Positions 15,880 to 25,190 of a stretch of DNA of 64,000 bases are shown here, in pieces. A model generated the notes under the pieces. It was not told the origin of the DNA. It did not search any database and saw only the letters and a list, made by a program, of their open reading frames with translations. The position numbers were made by a program, and so were the translations under genes. This DNA is from Hyphococcus lacteus (lineage in GTDB: Bacteria; Pseudomonadota; Alphaproteobacteria; Caulobacterales; Parvularculaceae): assembly GCF_041058985.1 (NCBI RefSeq), contig NZ_JBEHZE010000001.1:2666001-2730000 (forward strand), in the 5' to 3' direction. Position 1 is the stretch's first letter. Each line of letters starts with the position of its first letter.

Positions 15880-16863
15880 TTATTTCTCGACCTTTTTGTC
15901 GTTTACATAAACGCTGCCGCCGCCCGCGCGGGTAATCCGCCCCGTGACGCTATTCATACGGACTTCCGCAGAGCCATAAAGCTTAAGGTCTGGTTGTGTC
16001 ACTGCACCGCCGAAAAACACGAGACCCGAACCATCAATGATCGCCCGCAACTTGTCGGCACCGCCAGCTTTAACCATCACTGCACCGGACCCCGCGATAC
16101 GCGCCGTCATCGGGCCATCCACCCGGGTAGATCGCACAAGACCGGAACCGGCGATAGAAACATCAAACATCCCATCAATATCGCCGAGCACCACATCCCC
16201 CGGCCCGGCAATATCGACATCAACGATAGACGCATCCCCGACGCGCACATCAGCATCGCCCGATACATCAATTTCCAATCCGCCCCTGACATTACCCATC
16301 ACGAGACGCGAACCGTGAACAACGCCAATGACAGCCTCCTCGACATCGCTCGTCTCGCCATAAACATAACACGCATCAAGTTTAAGCGCGCCGCCGAGAC
16401 GTTCCATCGCGAGCTTAATCCGTGCATCAATAAATTCGACATTTCCCTCATAGGGCATCAAAATTTCGATTGTTGGATATTCCGCAAACAGGCCCTCATC
16501 CACCGGCTCGCCAGTGGTTAGCTTTCGACCTTCACGCGGGTGGAACTCGCGATTGATACGATTATCACAGCAATTACGGTCGCCATCATTTTTCCAGCGC
16601 TCGCCAGTGATGATGACGGTTCCATCTTTTTCCTCAACCATAACTTGATGATAGGTTTTGCCTTGACGGATCACGATGTCGATCTCGTCGCCGCTGGTCG
16701 TTTTGATCTCAATAGTGCCCGTCACGTCCCGTAATGACACATCCGCCGCCGAAAAAGTTTCCGCATTTGAGACACTTGTTAGCGCTAAGCCCCCCACGCA
16801 AATGACCGCAAAGCGGCTGAATAGCTGGCGAAAGGTCGATATTTGCGAAATTCCAAAAAGCAT
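15880..16863 (-). CDS. exported GIN-domain (DUF2807) beta-solenoid protein
   Basis: About 327 residues from ATG 16863, which has AGGTGA just upstream; a longer frame to 16926 lacks support. After a signal peptide (FAVICVGGLALTSVSNAETF), the protein has short repeated strands: GDADVRVGDASIVDVDIAGP, GDVVLGDIDGMFDVSIAGSG, VRSTRVDGPMTARIAGSG. These are the auto-transporter-adhesin-head GIN pattern. Such proteins sit in the periplasm or on the surface; function unknown. A Cys pair in DGDRNCCDNRIN is unusual for the family. It is convergent with merR. Confidence 0.72.
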   Translation of the reverse strand: MLFGISQISTFRQLFSRFAVICVGGLALTSVSNAETFSAADVSLRDVTGTIEIKTTSGDEIDIVIRQGKTYHQVMVEEKDGTVIITGERWKNDGDRNCCDNRINREFHPREGRKLTTGEPVDEGLFAEYPTIEILMPYEGNVEFIDARIKLAMERLGGALKLDACYVYGETSDVEEAVIGVVHGSRLVMGNVRGGLEIDVSGDADVRVGDASIVDVDIAGPGDVVLGDIDGMFDVSIAGSGLVRSTRVDGPMTARIAGSGAVMVKAGGADKLRAIIDGSGLVFFGGAVTQPDLKLYGSAEVRMNSVTGRITRAGGGSVYVNDKKVEK

Positions 16864-17014
16864 GGCGTCACCTGGTTTCCGTTCCCACTGCCGAATGATA
16901 CCTCGTCGGCGGAATGAACTCAGCAAAAACTACGCCGAAATGCCGGAATTACGTTTTATGGGCACTGGTGATCTATATTGGCCATAAAAAGACGAATGGG
17001 GATACACTGACCGA

Positions 17015-18223
17015 ATGTGGGATAAGATCTATATCAACGCAGTGCTCGCGACCATGGACGGGAATGCCCCTTATGGCCTGATTGAGCGCGGTGCATTGGC
17101 CATCGAACAAGGCAAAATCAGTTTTATCGGCACCATGGACAGTCTGACTGGGGCGGCGGATAGCTTGGCCCACGAAGTCATTGATCTTAGTGGGCGGTTG
17201 ATCACGCCGGGATTGATTGATTGCCATACACATTTGATTTTTGGTGGTGATCGCTCCGGTGAATTCGAAGCCCGGCTATTGGGCAAAAGCTATGAAGAAA
17301 TTGCCAAGGCTGGCGGCGGTATCATCTCTACGGTGCGTGCCACGCGAGAAGCCAGCGAGGCAGAGCTTGTGGCCCTCGCCCTACCACGGCTTGATGCATT
17401 CATTGCCGAAGGCGTTACCACCATCGAGATTAAATCCGGCTACGGACTGACGGTCAAAGACGAGATAAAAATGCTGCGTGCCGCACGGCAACTAGAACAC
17501 GAACGCCCGATCCGGGTGCGCAAGACCTTACTTGCGGCCCATGCCGTGCCGCCAGAATTTAAGGGTAATGCGGATGGTTATATTGATCTGGTGTGCAACG
17601 AAATTATGCCCGCCGCCCATGCCGAAGGATTAGTCGATGCAGTCGATGGGTTTTGCGAAGGTATTGGGTTTTCGACCCAACAGATTGAACGGGTTTTTGA
17701 AACAGCAAAGACCCTTGGCTTACCGATAAAGCTTCATGCGGAACAACTATCTGATCTTGGCGGTGCGCGCCTCGCCGCCAAATATGGTGGGCTTTCCGCA
17801 GATCACCTTGAATATCTCTCGCCGCAAGATACGCAAATTTTGGCCAATGCGGGAACGGTGGCCGTGCTGCTTCCCGGCGCATTTTATTACCTGCGCGAGA
17901 CCAAACTACCGCCCATCAAAGCGCTGCGTGACGCAGGCGCCCACATGGCCATCGCCACTGATTGCAATCCGGGCACATCGCCAATGACCTCGGTCCTGTT
18001 GGCGATGAATATGTGTTGCACTTTATTTCAACTGACACCCGAAGAGGCCCTAGCCGGCACGACTTGTCATGCCGCACGCGCCCTTGGTCTTGATGATTGT
18101 GGCATGCTAAAATCGGGTTTTCGCGCAGATTTGGCCATTTGGGATATTCATCACCCGGCGTCATTGGCCTATACTATTGGTCATAACTCCCTGAAAGTAA
18201 GAGCGTTTTCTGGCTCTGACTAA
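17015..18223 (+). CDS. hutI: imidazolonepropionase
   Basis: A 402-residue amidohydrolase of histidine degradation that opens imidazolone-propionate to formimino-glutamate. Metal ligands are in DCHTHLIFGGDR, AAHAVPPEF (substrate and metal His), KLHAEQL and the acid in IATDCNPGTSP. GGGIISTVRATR and EIKSGYGL are HutI-specific. Length and C-terminus (YTIGHNSLKVRAFSG) are normal. No hutH, hutU or hutG lies nearby, so the pathway would depend on genes elsewhere. Confidence 0.92.
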   Translation: MWDKIYINAVLATMDGNAPYGLIERGALAIEQGKISFIGTMDSLTGAADSLAHEVIDLSGRLITPGLIDCHTHLIFGGDRSGEFEARLLGKSYEEIAKAGGGIISTVRATREASEAELVALALPRLDAFIAEGVTTIEIKSGYGLTVKDEIKMLRAARQLEHERPIRVRKTLLAAHAVPPEFKGNADGYIDLVCNEIMPAAHAEGLVDAVDGFCEGIGFSTQQIERVFETAKTLGLPIKLHAEQLSDLGGARLAAKYGGLSADHLEYLSPQDTQILANAGTVAVLLPGAFYYLRETKLPPIKALRDAGAHMAIATDCNPGTSPMTSVLLAMNMCCTLFQLTPEEALAGTTCHAARALGLDDCGMLKSGFRADLAIWDIHHPASLAYTIGHNSLKVRAFSGSD

Positions 18224-18591
18224 CGCGCCCATGATGCGGGCAAAAGCGATGACCAGTTTTTGTGCGATCACGCCGCAAACCAAGCCAGAGTGAAAAAATC
18301 AAGCACGCACAGTGTGCGTCTAAACTGAACGTGAATAAACGGGAGCTGTAATTTCCACACGCCATACCTAAATGGCGATTGCTAAGTTGCGGAATTCAGT
18401 GGATAAATATGTCCAAAATGTGACAAATCGATTTTGTCGCATTGGCCGACTTTGGGCTGACGGGGCAAGGCGAAATACGCTGCAAGGGGTTGCGAGAAAT
18501 CGCAATTAGGCTGCACGGTCGCCGCCTCATAAACGATGGCTAATACCAATCTGGTGGCGTAGCGCCGCAAGATGCTTACGGGATGTGCGCG
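18224..18591. other. intergenic region with an operator-like palindrome
   Basis: No convincing gene in this 368-base gap. At 18420-18442 there is a near-palindrome TGTGACAAA-TCGAT-TTTGTCGCA with arms differing at one base, and a TGGATAAATAT just upstream could serve as a -10. It probably belongs to the promoter of the following lipid-kinase gene. Confidence 0.4.
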
Positions 18592-19536
18592 ATGTCTACC
18601 GCATCGATGATTATAAATTCTAAAAGTACGCGTAGCGCATTGCTCGCCGATGATCTGCTCTACGTTTCAAAGCGGCATCCGAATATCCGGCCCTATGTGC
18701 TTGAACAATTCGAAGATCTGGTCCCGGCCTTAGATGATATCGAAAAAGGCGACTCCGATACGTTGATCCTTTGTGGCGGCGACGGAACAATGCAAGCCAC
18801 AATCACCAATGCGATTAACCGCCGGCGTTTTGACCGCCAACCCAACTATGTCGCCTTGCCTTGCGGCATGACCAATGTGATCGCCAATGATTGTGGCCTT
18901 CAGGGTCCGCCCGCAACATCGCTTGATAATTTCCTTTGGCGGAGAAATCGGGGCGAAATCAATCGCGTTGAACGTCCGCTCATCGGGATGCAATTATCAG
19001 AGCGGCAAGACCCGATTTATGGGTTCTTTCTCGGGGCTGGACTTTTTCATACTGCGGTCCATTTCAGCCGTCAGAATGTTCAGAAAATGGGCGCCAAAAG
19101 CTCGCTCGCGGTTGCACTGACCACAGCTGGATTCATCCTGAAAACAGCATTTGATAATTCCGGTGGCCCATCACCATTGATGACCCAAATTCGCGATGAA
19201 AATGGCGAGTTGCAGGATCGTGACCTTTCGATGCTGTTGCTGACCACGCTGAACCGTTTATCCGCCGGTATCTTTCCGTTCTGGGGCGAAGGCGAAGACC
19301 CAATGAACGTAATGGCCATCGATTATCCGCGAAAGCGTTTCTTGCGCGCCGCCATCAATGTGGTCGCAGGCCGCAAGGTGCCCTGGCTTTCAGATAGCGG
19401 ATATCATAGCTGGAAAAGCCAAGAAATGCGCCTGCGGTTTGATGGGCCTGTTGTCTTTGACGGTGAGATTTTTCACACCAACCCCGAAGAAGACTTGATC
19501 CTCAAAGTTTCCGAAAAAGCTGCGTTCCTCACATAA
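18592..19536 (+). CDS. diacylglycerol/lipid kinase catalytic-domain protein
   Basis: A 314-residue member of the DAGK catalytic (YegS/BmrU/LCB5) family. LILCGGDGTMQATITNAI near 60 is the nucleotide-binding GGDGT motif, and ALPCGMTNVIAND is the second conserved loop (PxGTxN in relatives, here CGMTN). The late acidic FDGPVVFDGEIF matches the DGE metal-site region. It would phosphorylate a lipid, most simply diacylglycerol to phosphatidate. ATG 18592 is chosen over 18583 because GGGA then sits eight bases upstream. Its stop shares one base with the next start (TAATG), so the two are translationally coupled. Confidence 0.82.
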   Translation: MSTASMIINSKSTRSALLADDLLYVSKRHPNIRPYVLEQFEDLVPALDDIEKGDSDTLILCGGDGTMQATITNAINRRRFDRQPNYVALPCGMTNVIANDCGLQGPPATSLDNFLWRRNRGEINRVERPLIGMQLSERQDPIYGFFLGAGLFHTAVHFSRQNVQKMGAKSSLAVALTTAGFILKTAFDNSGGPSPLMTQIRDENGELQDRDLSMLLLTTLNRLSAGIFPFWGEGEDPMNVMAIDYPRKRFLRAAINVVAGRKVPWLSDSGYHSWKSQEMRLRFDGPVVFDGEIFHTNPEEDLILKVSEKAAFLT

Positions 19537-20510
19537 TGACAACCGAGTATGATGATAGTGCGGAGAACAATGATCCGCATACAGCCCTGTGCGCACGCAT
19601 AGAAAAGGTTTCTGCGCCATCAATGAGCTCGGCAGCGAAACACCTTCTTGATGCGTTGCTTGAAAAATTCCCCACTTCTGCGGCGCTTTTTTATGGGTCC
19701 GGTGCCAGCGTCAGCAGCCACGAAGACCCCACCAATATCATATTCGATTTCTACATCATCGGCCCATCCTATGACGCGCTATATGATTCAGGAATGCTCG
19801 GGCTCGCCAACAAAATCATGCCGCCCAATGTCTTTTATTTTGAAACGCCCTCACCCGAAGGTGTGTTGCGCGCAAAATATGCGGTTCTGACCCTCGAACA
19901 TTTTGAAAAACTCGTCAGTCCAAAGACTTTTCATTCCTATTTCTGGGCGCGCTTCGCCCAACCATGCCGTATTTATGATCCCAAAAACCAAATGCGGGCT
20001 CGCCTAGAGAATGCGCTGGCACAATCTATCATCAGCTTTTGCGCCAATTCCGCTGGTCTCGTTGGCAATGAATTTACCGCAAAGGAATTATGGCTTGCCG
20101 GGCTAAATGCGTCTTACAAAGCAGAATTACGCGCCGAAGATTCTGATCGCGCCAGCAAGCTAATCGAAAGCTATGGCGATTGGGCCGCGTCAGTCACCGC
20201 CCCTGCTTTGCGTGCTGCCGGGTTTACCGTCACAACATCGGGCGAAAAACTAAAGATTTCTGAGAGCGCCAAACCCGCCGCCTTCCCATGGCGGATGCGC
20301 GCCATCGCGGGAGCCGGTTTATCAGTCGCGCGCCTACTGAAAGGCACGCAGACCTTTAATGGCGGCATTGATTACATCGCGTGGAAAATCAAACGCCATT
20401 CCGGTATAGATGTTCAAATTACGGATTGGGAGCGCAAACACCCGCTTCTTGGTGCGCCTGGCGCGGGGCTGCGCTATTACCGCCTCCGCGCCAAACAGAA
20501 AAACGCCTAA
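19536..20510 (+). CDS. Tam41/Mmp37-like putative phosphatidate cytidylyltransferase
   Basis: A 324-residue protein resembling mitochondrial CDP-diacylglycerol synthase Tam41 (PF09139). Seen: a nucleotidyltransferase-like ALFYGSGASVS (GSG at 54-56), IIFDFYIIG with the single acid Asp71 as in Tam41, then PPNVFYFE (cf. the mitochondrial GVYY segment), RAKYAVLTLEHFEKL (Lys114-Tyr115) and YFWARFAQPCRIY (Arg139, Pro143), which match the KYGVIS and AGRLxKPV blocks. Tam41 makes CDP-diacylglycerol from phosphatidate and CTP. Coupling to a lipid kinase that would make phosphatidate supports this. No transmembrane helix is evident; Tam41 is also peripheral. Recognition is by eye and needs a profile search. 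Confidence 0.6.
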   Translation: MTTEYDDSAENNDPHTALCARIEKVSAPSMSSAAKHLLDALLEKFPTSAALFYGSGASVSSHEDPTNIIFDFYIIGPSYDALYDSGMLGLANKIMPPNVFYFETPSPEGVLRAKYAVLTLEHFEKLVSPKTFHSYFWARFAQPCRIYDPKNQMRARLENALAQSIISFCANSAGLVGNEFTAKELWLAGLNASYKAELRAEDSDRASKLIESYGDWAASVTAPALRAAGFTVTTSGEKLKISESAKPAAFPWRMRAIAGAGLSVARLLKGTQTFNGGIDYIAWKIKRHSGIDVQITDWERKHPLLGAPGAGLRYYRLRAKQKNA

Positions 20511-21367
20511 TCGAGATAGGCCGGGAACTTCGGAAGCGCTTCAAAGTCTTTCATTGAATGCTGAATAACCACCCGCGCGCCATTCTCTTTCGCGATGCCT
20601 TCAAAACGGTCCATTGAGGCCAATGTATCCTCAACATCGGTGTTGAACTTTGGCACATAGCGATGTTCGCGCGACTCGTTGAGGTGATAAAGATCACCGA
20701 CCAACATGACCGGACCTTCATTCGCGAGGTTGACCGTCAATGATGTATGGCCGGGCGTATGCCCCGGCATCGACAGAATAGTCACGCTTCCGTCACCGAA
20801 CACATCATAATCACCAGTGAATTCGATAGTCTCAGCATTCTCTAGCGCCGCATAAGCCGCAAAGCCTTGTTCATCGGCGCGTGCATCATCTCGGAACATA
20901 AATTCGCGTTCGCTTTCGTGAACGATAAAGGTCGATCCAGCGAACTGTCCGGCACCGCCAACATGATCAAAATGCGTGTGTGACAATGACAGATATTCGA
21001 TATCATCAGCCGACAAACCCAACTGATCTAACTGTGTACTGATTTTTATAGGCAGTGACACATGAAACGGACCATTCGTAATGCCGCCTTCAGCGTCATT
21101 AAGCGCATCCGGGAAACCAGCATCCCAAATCAGATCACCATCTGGATGACGAATAAGATAACATGTGGAAGCCGCTTTGTTGGTGCGGCCGTCATATTCA
21201 TTGCCTTGGGTGAAGATCGAAAGATCGTTCATATCAACCCGACCACAATCAAGTGCATATAACTTAACATTGGCTGCACTCGTCGTTTCCGTATCCGTTG
21301 ACGGCCCATTTTCACCCTGTCCACATGCGGCCAGCGCCAAAAATGACAAGCTCAAAAATCGTTTCAT
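20507..21367 (-). CDS. metallo-beta-lactamase-fold lipoprotein, AHL-lactonase-like
   Basis: A 286-residue protein from ATG 21367. The lipoprotein signal MKRFLSLSFLALAAC places it in the envelope. Metal ligands are in SLSHTHFDHVGG, the GHTPGHTSL His, VGDLYH Asp and VIQHSMKDF His. The overall pattern, including the N-terminal LYALDCGRVDM, is that of N-acyl-homoserine-lactonase-family enzymes (AiiA/AttM). Substrate could be acyl-homoserine lactone or another lactone. Its 3' end overlaps the Tam41-like gene tail-to-tail by 4 bases. Confidence 0.8.
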   Translation of the reverse strand: MKRFLSLSFLALAACGQGENGPSTDTETTSAANVKLYALDCGRVDMNDLSIFTQGNEYDGRTNKAASTCYLIRHPDGDLIWDAGFPDALNDAEGGITNGPFHVSLPIKISTQLDQLGLSADDIEYLSLSHTHFDHVGGAGQFAGSTFIVHESEREFMFRDDARADEQGFAAYAALENAETIEFTGDYDVFGDGSVTILSMPGHTPGHTSLTVNLANEGPVMLVGDLYHLNESREHRYVPKFNTDVEDTLASMDRFEGIAKENGARVVIQHSMKDFEALPKFPAYLD

Positions 21368-21596
21368 GATACCCCTCAAAAGAAATTAGGCTGGCTGTCT
21401 ATCAGCATTTGCGGCGATTTCATACCGAACAAGATACTTGGTAGTGACTCAGTTTGAAATATGAACGGATGATTTCTGTCAAAACATGCACCCGACCATC
21501 ACACCTCGATAGGCATATACTCGCCAGTAGACGACATTGCAATTCAATGTGTGAGTGTCTTACTTGAGGCGATTTTAGGACGCTCGTTAATTGGCC

Positions 21597-22385
21597 TCAG
21601 TCCTGCCAGCCAGCGGTTTGGATGAAATATTCGTAGGCCTCAAAATCAAAATCCTGACCTACAACTTTTTCAATTTGATCTTTACAGTGTCGATTGACCC
21701 GCCACGTCCCAAGAAACGGATGCTCATCGGAGAAACCCCAAATAGGTTTCAACCTTTCAAGGTAAACTGCAGGCAGGTTGATTTCGTAGCTGTCGTCAAC
21801 GAACTCTTCCCCAATTTTATTTCTGCCTATATGCAAAATATTGTTAGGCAGATTGAACGCCTTATAGGGACTGGGATAATTGCTCTCGACGTATAGGTCC
21901 CTAGAACGAGCGGCATCGTCGTTATCGGTAGTGGCTTTACCAATGCCGACGTACATATGAAAATCCCAGCCAATGTGTATATAAAATTTGTCGCGCCACT
22001 CGAGTGAGGCTTCGGCAAATCCTCGAAATATCATCTGCAATACGGTGGGCATGTCTTTGTGAAGAACTATTACATCTTCAGCGAACTCAATTTCGTCGAA
22101 AGCGGGATCATACAGTGGACCACCCTCTGAGCGCAGCTTTTCTTTTTGCCATTCGTGCCCATCTACTCTTGTTAGGCGTAAATGGGGCAAGCCACTTTCT
22201 TCAAATAGTTTAATGGCCGCGTTTATATACGCACTTTCGACACGTAAACATTCTTCGATAGTAAGTACCTTCCCATCGAAGGTTTCGCCTACATCGGAAT
22301 AGCATGTCCATGCACTAGGACCAATATAAGCACCACGCTCATCTCGTTGGGATTGATCGTATTTAATGATCCTGTACTCAATCAT
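21597..22385 (-). CDS. hypothetical cytoplasmic protein
   Basis: A 262-residue protein I do not recognise. It has no signal or membrane segment and is acidic and aromatic-rich (EYRIIKYDQSQRDERGAYIG at the start, YIHIGWDFHMYVGIG in the middle). Shape and aromatic content recall cytosolic immunity-type proteins of polymorphic toxin systems, but no toxin is adjacent and this is only an impression. The gene is visibly AT-richer than its neighbours and stands alone between unrelated genes, which suggests horizontal acquisition. ATG at 22385; no clear Shine-Dalgarno. Confidence 0.6.
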   Translation of the reverse strand: MIEYRIIKYDQSQRDERGAYIGPSAWTCYSDVGETFDGKVLTIEECLRVESAYINAAIKLFEESGLPHLRLTRVDGHEWQKEKLRSEGGPLYDPAFDEIEFAEDVIVLHKDMPTVLQMIFRGFAEASLEWRDKFYIHIGWDFHMYVGIGKATTDNDDAARSRDLYVESNYPSPYKAFNLPNNILHIGRNKIGEEFVDDSYEINLPAVYLERLKPIWGFSDEHPFLGTWRVNRHCKDQIEKVVGQDFDFEAYEYFIQTAGWQD

Positions 22386-22659
22386 ACAAACCCTTAAAAC
22401 GTCACATCTTGATGCCTTACCGTAGTGAGGAAAAGGAAGTTGCGCCAGTGTCCTCCTTTTAGCGTTTTAAGACACTCACCTTTCTCATGGCGGACGGTGA
22501 AAAAGGGCCATTAGTCGTCATTTTACTCGCCGATACAGTTGGCCAGCTTCGGCCCGAACGCGGACACTGCAAGATACTTGTTTCATGTTGAATTTAGGGG
22601 TTATGAGCGCGCGCAGTTCGCGATAGAGTGACCAAATTCGAAATTATAAAACGAGTGTC

Positions 22660-24150
22660 ATGAGCGAAACCCAGCCCCCTTATATCCTCGCGATTGATCA
22701 GGGCACGACCTCTAGCCGGGCCATTGTTTTCGATCAGTCGGGTAAAATCATCTCACAGGCCCAAGCCGAATTTGCGCAACATTACCCTAAAGACGGTTGG
22801 GTCGAACACGATCCCGAAGATATCTGGCGCACGACACGCGATACGGCCCGCGAAGCGTTAGAGACCGCCGAAGAAAATGGCGGCGAAGTGGTGGCCATTG
22901 GCCTGACCAACCAACGCGAAACGACAATACTTTGGGACCGCGAAACCGGAAAAGCGCTTTACAACGCGATTGTCTGGCAAGACCGACGAACCATGGATGT
23001 ATGCACGAAATTGCGTGAGGAAGGTTTTGAAATCCACGTCACGGCGCGCACCGGGCTTTTACTCGACCCATATTTTTCAGCAACGAAAGCTGCGTGGATT
23101 CTCGATAATGTCGATGGTGCGCGCGCCCGAGCCGAAAACGGCGAGATTGCATTCGGCACCGTGGATAGTTTTCTAATCTGCCGCCTGACAGGCGGCGAAA
23201 CCCACGCGACCGATGCCACCAATGCCAGTCGCACCAGCCTTTATAATATTCATGATAATTGCTGGGATGATGCGTTGCTAGAAAAGTTCCGTGTACCAAA
23301 GGCCATGTTGCCCAATGTGCGCGATTGTTCAGACGATTATGGTTTAACCGACCCAGAATTGTTTGGACGCCCCATTCCGATTTGCGGCGTCGCTGGCGAT
23401 CAACAAGCTGCGGCTTTTGGTCAAGCCTGCTTTGAACCCGGCGACATCAAAAGCACTTATGGCACAGGCTGTTTTGTTCTGATCCATACCGGCGACAAGG
23501 TTTTACATTCCCAGAACAAATTGTTGTCCACCATTGCCTGTCGATTGGATGGTAAAACGACCTATGCATTAGAAGGGTCAATTTTTATTGCTGGTGCCGC
23601 GATCCAATGGTTGCGCGATGAATTGGAAATCATCAAATCCGCTGATGAAACCGCCGCGCTCGCCGAAAGCATTGAAAACAACAACGGTGTTTATCTGGTC
23701 CCAGCTTTCACCGGTTTGGGTGCACCCCATTGGTCCCCCAGCGCACGCGGATTGGTTTCTGGCTTGACCCGCAGTTCCGGCAAGGCGGAACTAGCGCGAG
23801 CGGCGTTGGAAAGCGTGGTTTATCAGACTGCGGATTTAATGAATGCCATAGCACGCGATGGTGCAGAGACAAAAACTTTGCGGGTCGATGGCGGCATGGT
23901 CGCCAATGATTGGACCATGCAATTCCTCGCCGACATTTTGAATCTGCCAGTTGAGCGTCCCAAAATTCTCGAAACGACAGCATTAGGCGTTGCTTACCTT
24001 GCGGGGCTAAAGGTTGGGATCTTTCAAAATATCGAAGAAATTGCCGAACGCTGGCGATTGGACGCCCGCTTTCAACCGGCAATGTCCGCCGAAGAGCGCG
24101 CCGGCAACCTTTCTGGCTGGGCCGACGCACTAAGGCGAGCCTTGGCCTAG
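22660..24150 (+). CDS. glpK: glycerol kinase
   Basis: A 496-residue FGGY-family kinase forming glycerol-3-phosphate. The first phosphate loop is AIDQGTTSSRAIVFD; QAEFAQHYPKDGWVEHD and TNQRETTILWDRETG are family signatures; GGMVANDWTMQFLAD is in the second lobe with the ATP site. Full length. No glpD, glpF or glpR adjoins, so it stands as a single gene. It is convergent with selD, the ends overlapping by 4 bases. Glycerol-3-phosphate would also feed phospholipid synthesis. Confidence 0.96.
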   Translation: MSETQPPYILAIDQGTTSSRAIVFDQSGKIISQAQAEFAQHYPKDGWVEHDPEDIWRTTRDTAREALETAEENGGEVVAIGLTNQRETTILWDRETGKALYNAIVWQDRRTMDVCTKLREEGFEIHVTARTGLLLDPYFSATKAAWILDNVDGARARAENGEIAFGTVDSFLICRLTGGETHATDATNASRTSLYNIHDNCWDDALLEKFRVPKAMLPNVRDCSDDYGLTDPELFGRPIPICGVAGDQQAAAFGQACFEPGDIKSTYGTGCFVLIHTGDKVLHSQNKLLSTIACRLDGKTTYALEGSIFIAGAAIQWLRDELEIIKSADETAALAESIENNNGVYLVPAFTGLGAPHWSPSARGLVSGLTRSSGKAELARAALESVVYQTADLMNAIARDGAETKTLRVDGGMVANDWTMQFLADILNLPVERPKILETTALGVAYLAGLKVGIFQNIEEIAERWRLDARFQPAMSAEERAGNLSGWADALRRALA

Positions 24151-25190
24151 GCGGAAACCGTTATATGCGGATCGCCCGCACTGACCGAGCCAATGACACA
24201 TGCTTGTTCATGGCCATGGGCCTTGAAAGCATCAATAATTTTTCCCGCGCTTTCCGGCGAGCATGCGACCAGCAATCCGCCACTGGTTTGTGGGTCGGTT
24301 AGCATATCGCGTATTTCAGCCGGTGCATCGACCATGTCTTTTATGCTTTCCCAGTTGCGACCGCTCGCACCGGTTTTGACCCCGTCCGCCAAAAGCGCCT
24401 TTGCTTCGTCGAAAACCGGCACTGCTTTTTGATCGACCTCGGCGGTAACCCCACTGCCCTTACATATCTCGGACAGATGCCCCAACAAACCAAACCCGGT
24501 CACATCCGTTACCGCATGAACACCGTCGATCTTCGCAAGCTCTGCCCCCGGACGATTGAGCAGCGTGGTCGAATTGATCATGGTTTCATAGCCCGTCGCG
24601 CTTAGGATCTCACGTTTCAATGCCGCGCTAAAAATGCCGACACCTAAAGGCTTCCCAAGGATCAGCACATCGCCCGGCTTCGCACTGGCGTTCCGAAGAA
24701 CACGATCCGGGTGTACCAGCCCCATGGCCACTAACCCATAAATCGGCTCGGCGGAATCAATCGAATGACCGCCAGCCACGGGCGCGCCTGCCGCTTCGCT
24801 CACGGCGTGCCCGCCATCGAGAATTTTGCGAATAGTATCGGTCGACATTTTCCCAATCGGCATACCAACAATGGCAAGCGAGAAAATCGGCTGACCACCC
24901 ATTGCATATACGTCAGAAAGCGCATTGGTCGCCGCAATCCGCCCAAAGTCAAAAGGATCATCAACAATGGGCATGAAAAAATCAGTCGTCGCGATTAGCG
25001 CCGCATCGTCGGAGACTTTATAAACCGCCGCGTCATCGCTGGTGGCAGCATCCACCATCAAAGCCGCATGGGCGGTGTTCAGGGGCGCTGCGCCCAGAAT
25101 TTCACGCAGAACATTCGGCGCGATTTTACATCCGCAACCACCCCCATGGGCAAGGCTCGTCAAACGCGGTTCTTTTGGGGAATCAGACAA
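24147..25190 (-). CDS. selD: selenide, water dikinase
   Basis: A 347-residue enzyme making selenophosphate from selenide and ATP. The N-terminal SLAHGGGCGCKIAP carries the catalytic Cys and Lys; the Cys form needs no selenocysteine itself. TTDFFMPIVDDPFDFGRIAA and LSDVYAMGGQPIF are standard SelD motifs. It is divergent from mnmH, with the two starts overlapping by about 16 bases, so the selenouridine pathway genes share one control region. Confidence 0.95.
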   Translation of the reverse strand: MSDSPKEPRLTSLAHGGGCGCKIAPNVLREILGAAPLNTAHAALMVDAATSDDAAVYKVSDDAALIATTDFFMPIVDDPFDFGRIAATNALSDVYAMGGQPIFSLAIVGMPIGKMSTDTIRKILDGGHAVSEAAGAPVAGGHSIDSAEPIYGLVAMGLVHPDRVLRNASAKPGDVLILGKPLGVGIFSAALKREILSATGYETMINSTTLLNRPGAELAKIDGVHAVTDVTGFGLLGHLSEICKGSGVTAEVDQKAVPVFDEAKALLADGVKTGASGRNWESIKDMVDAPAEIRDMLTDPQTSGGLLVACSPESAGKIIDAFKAHGHEQACVIGSVSAGDPHITVSA

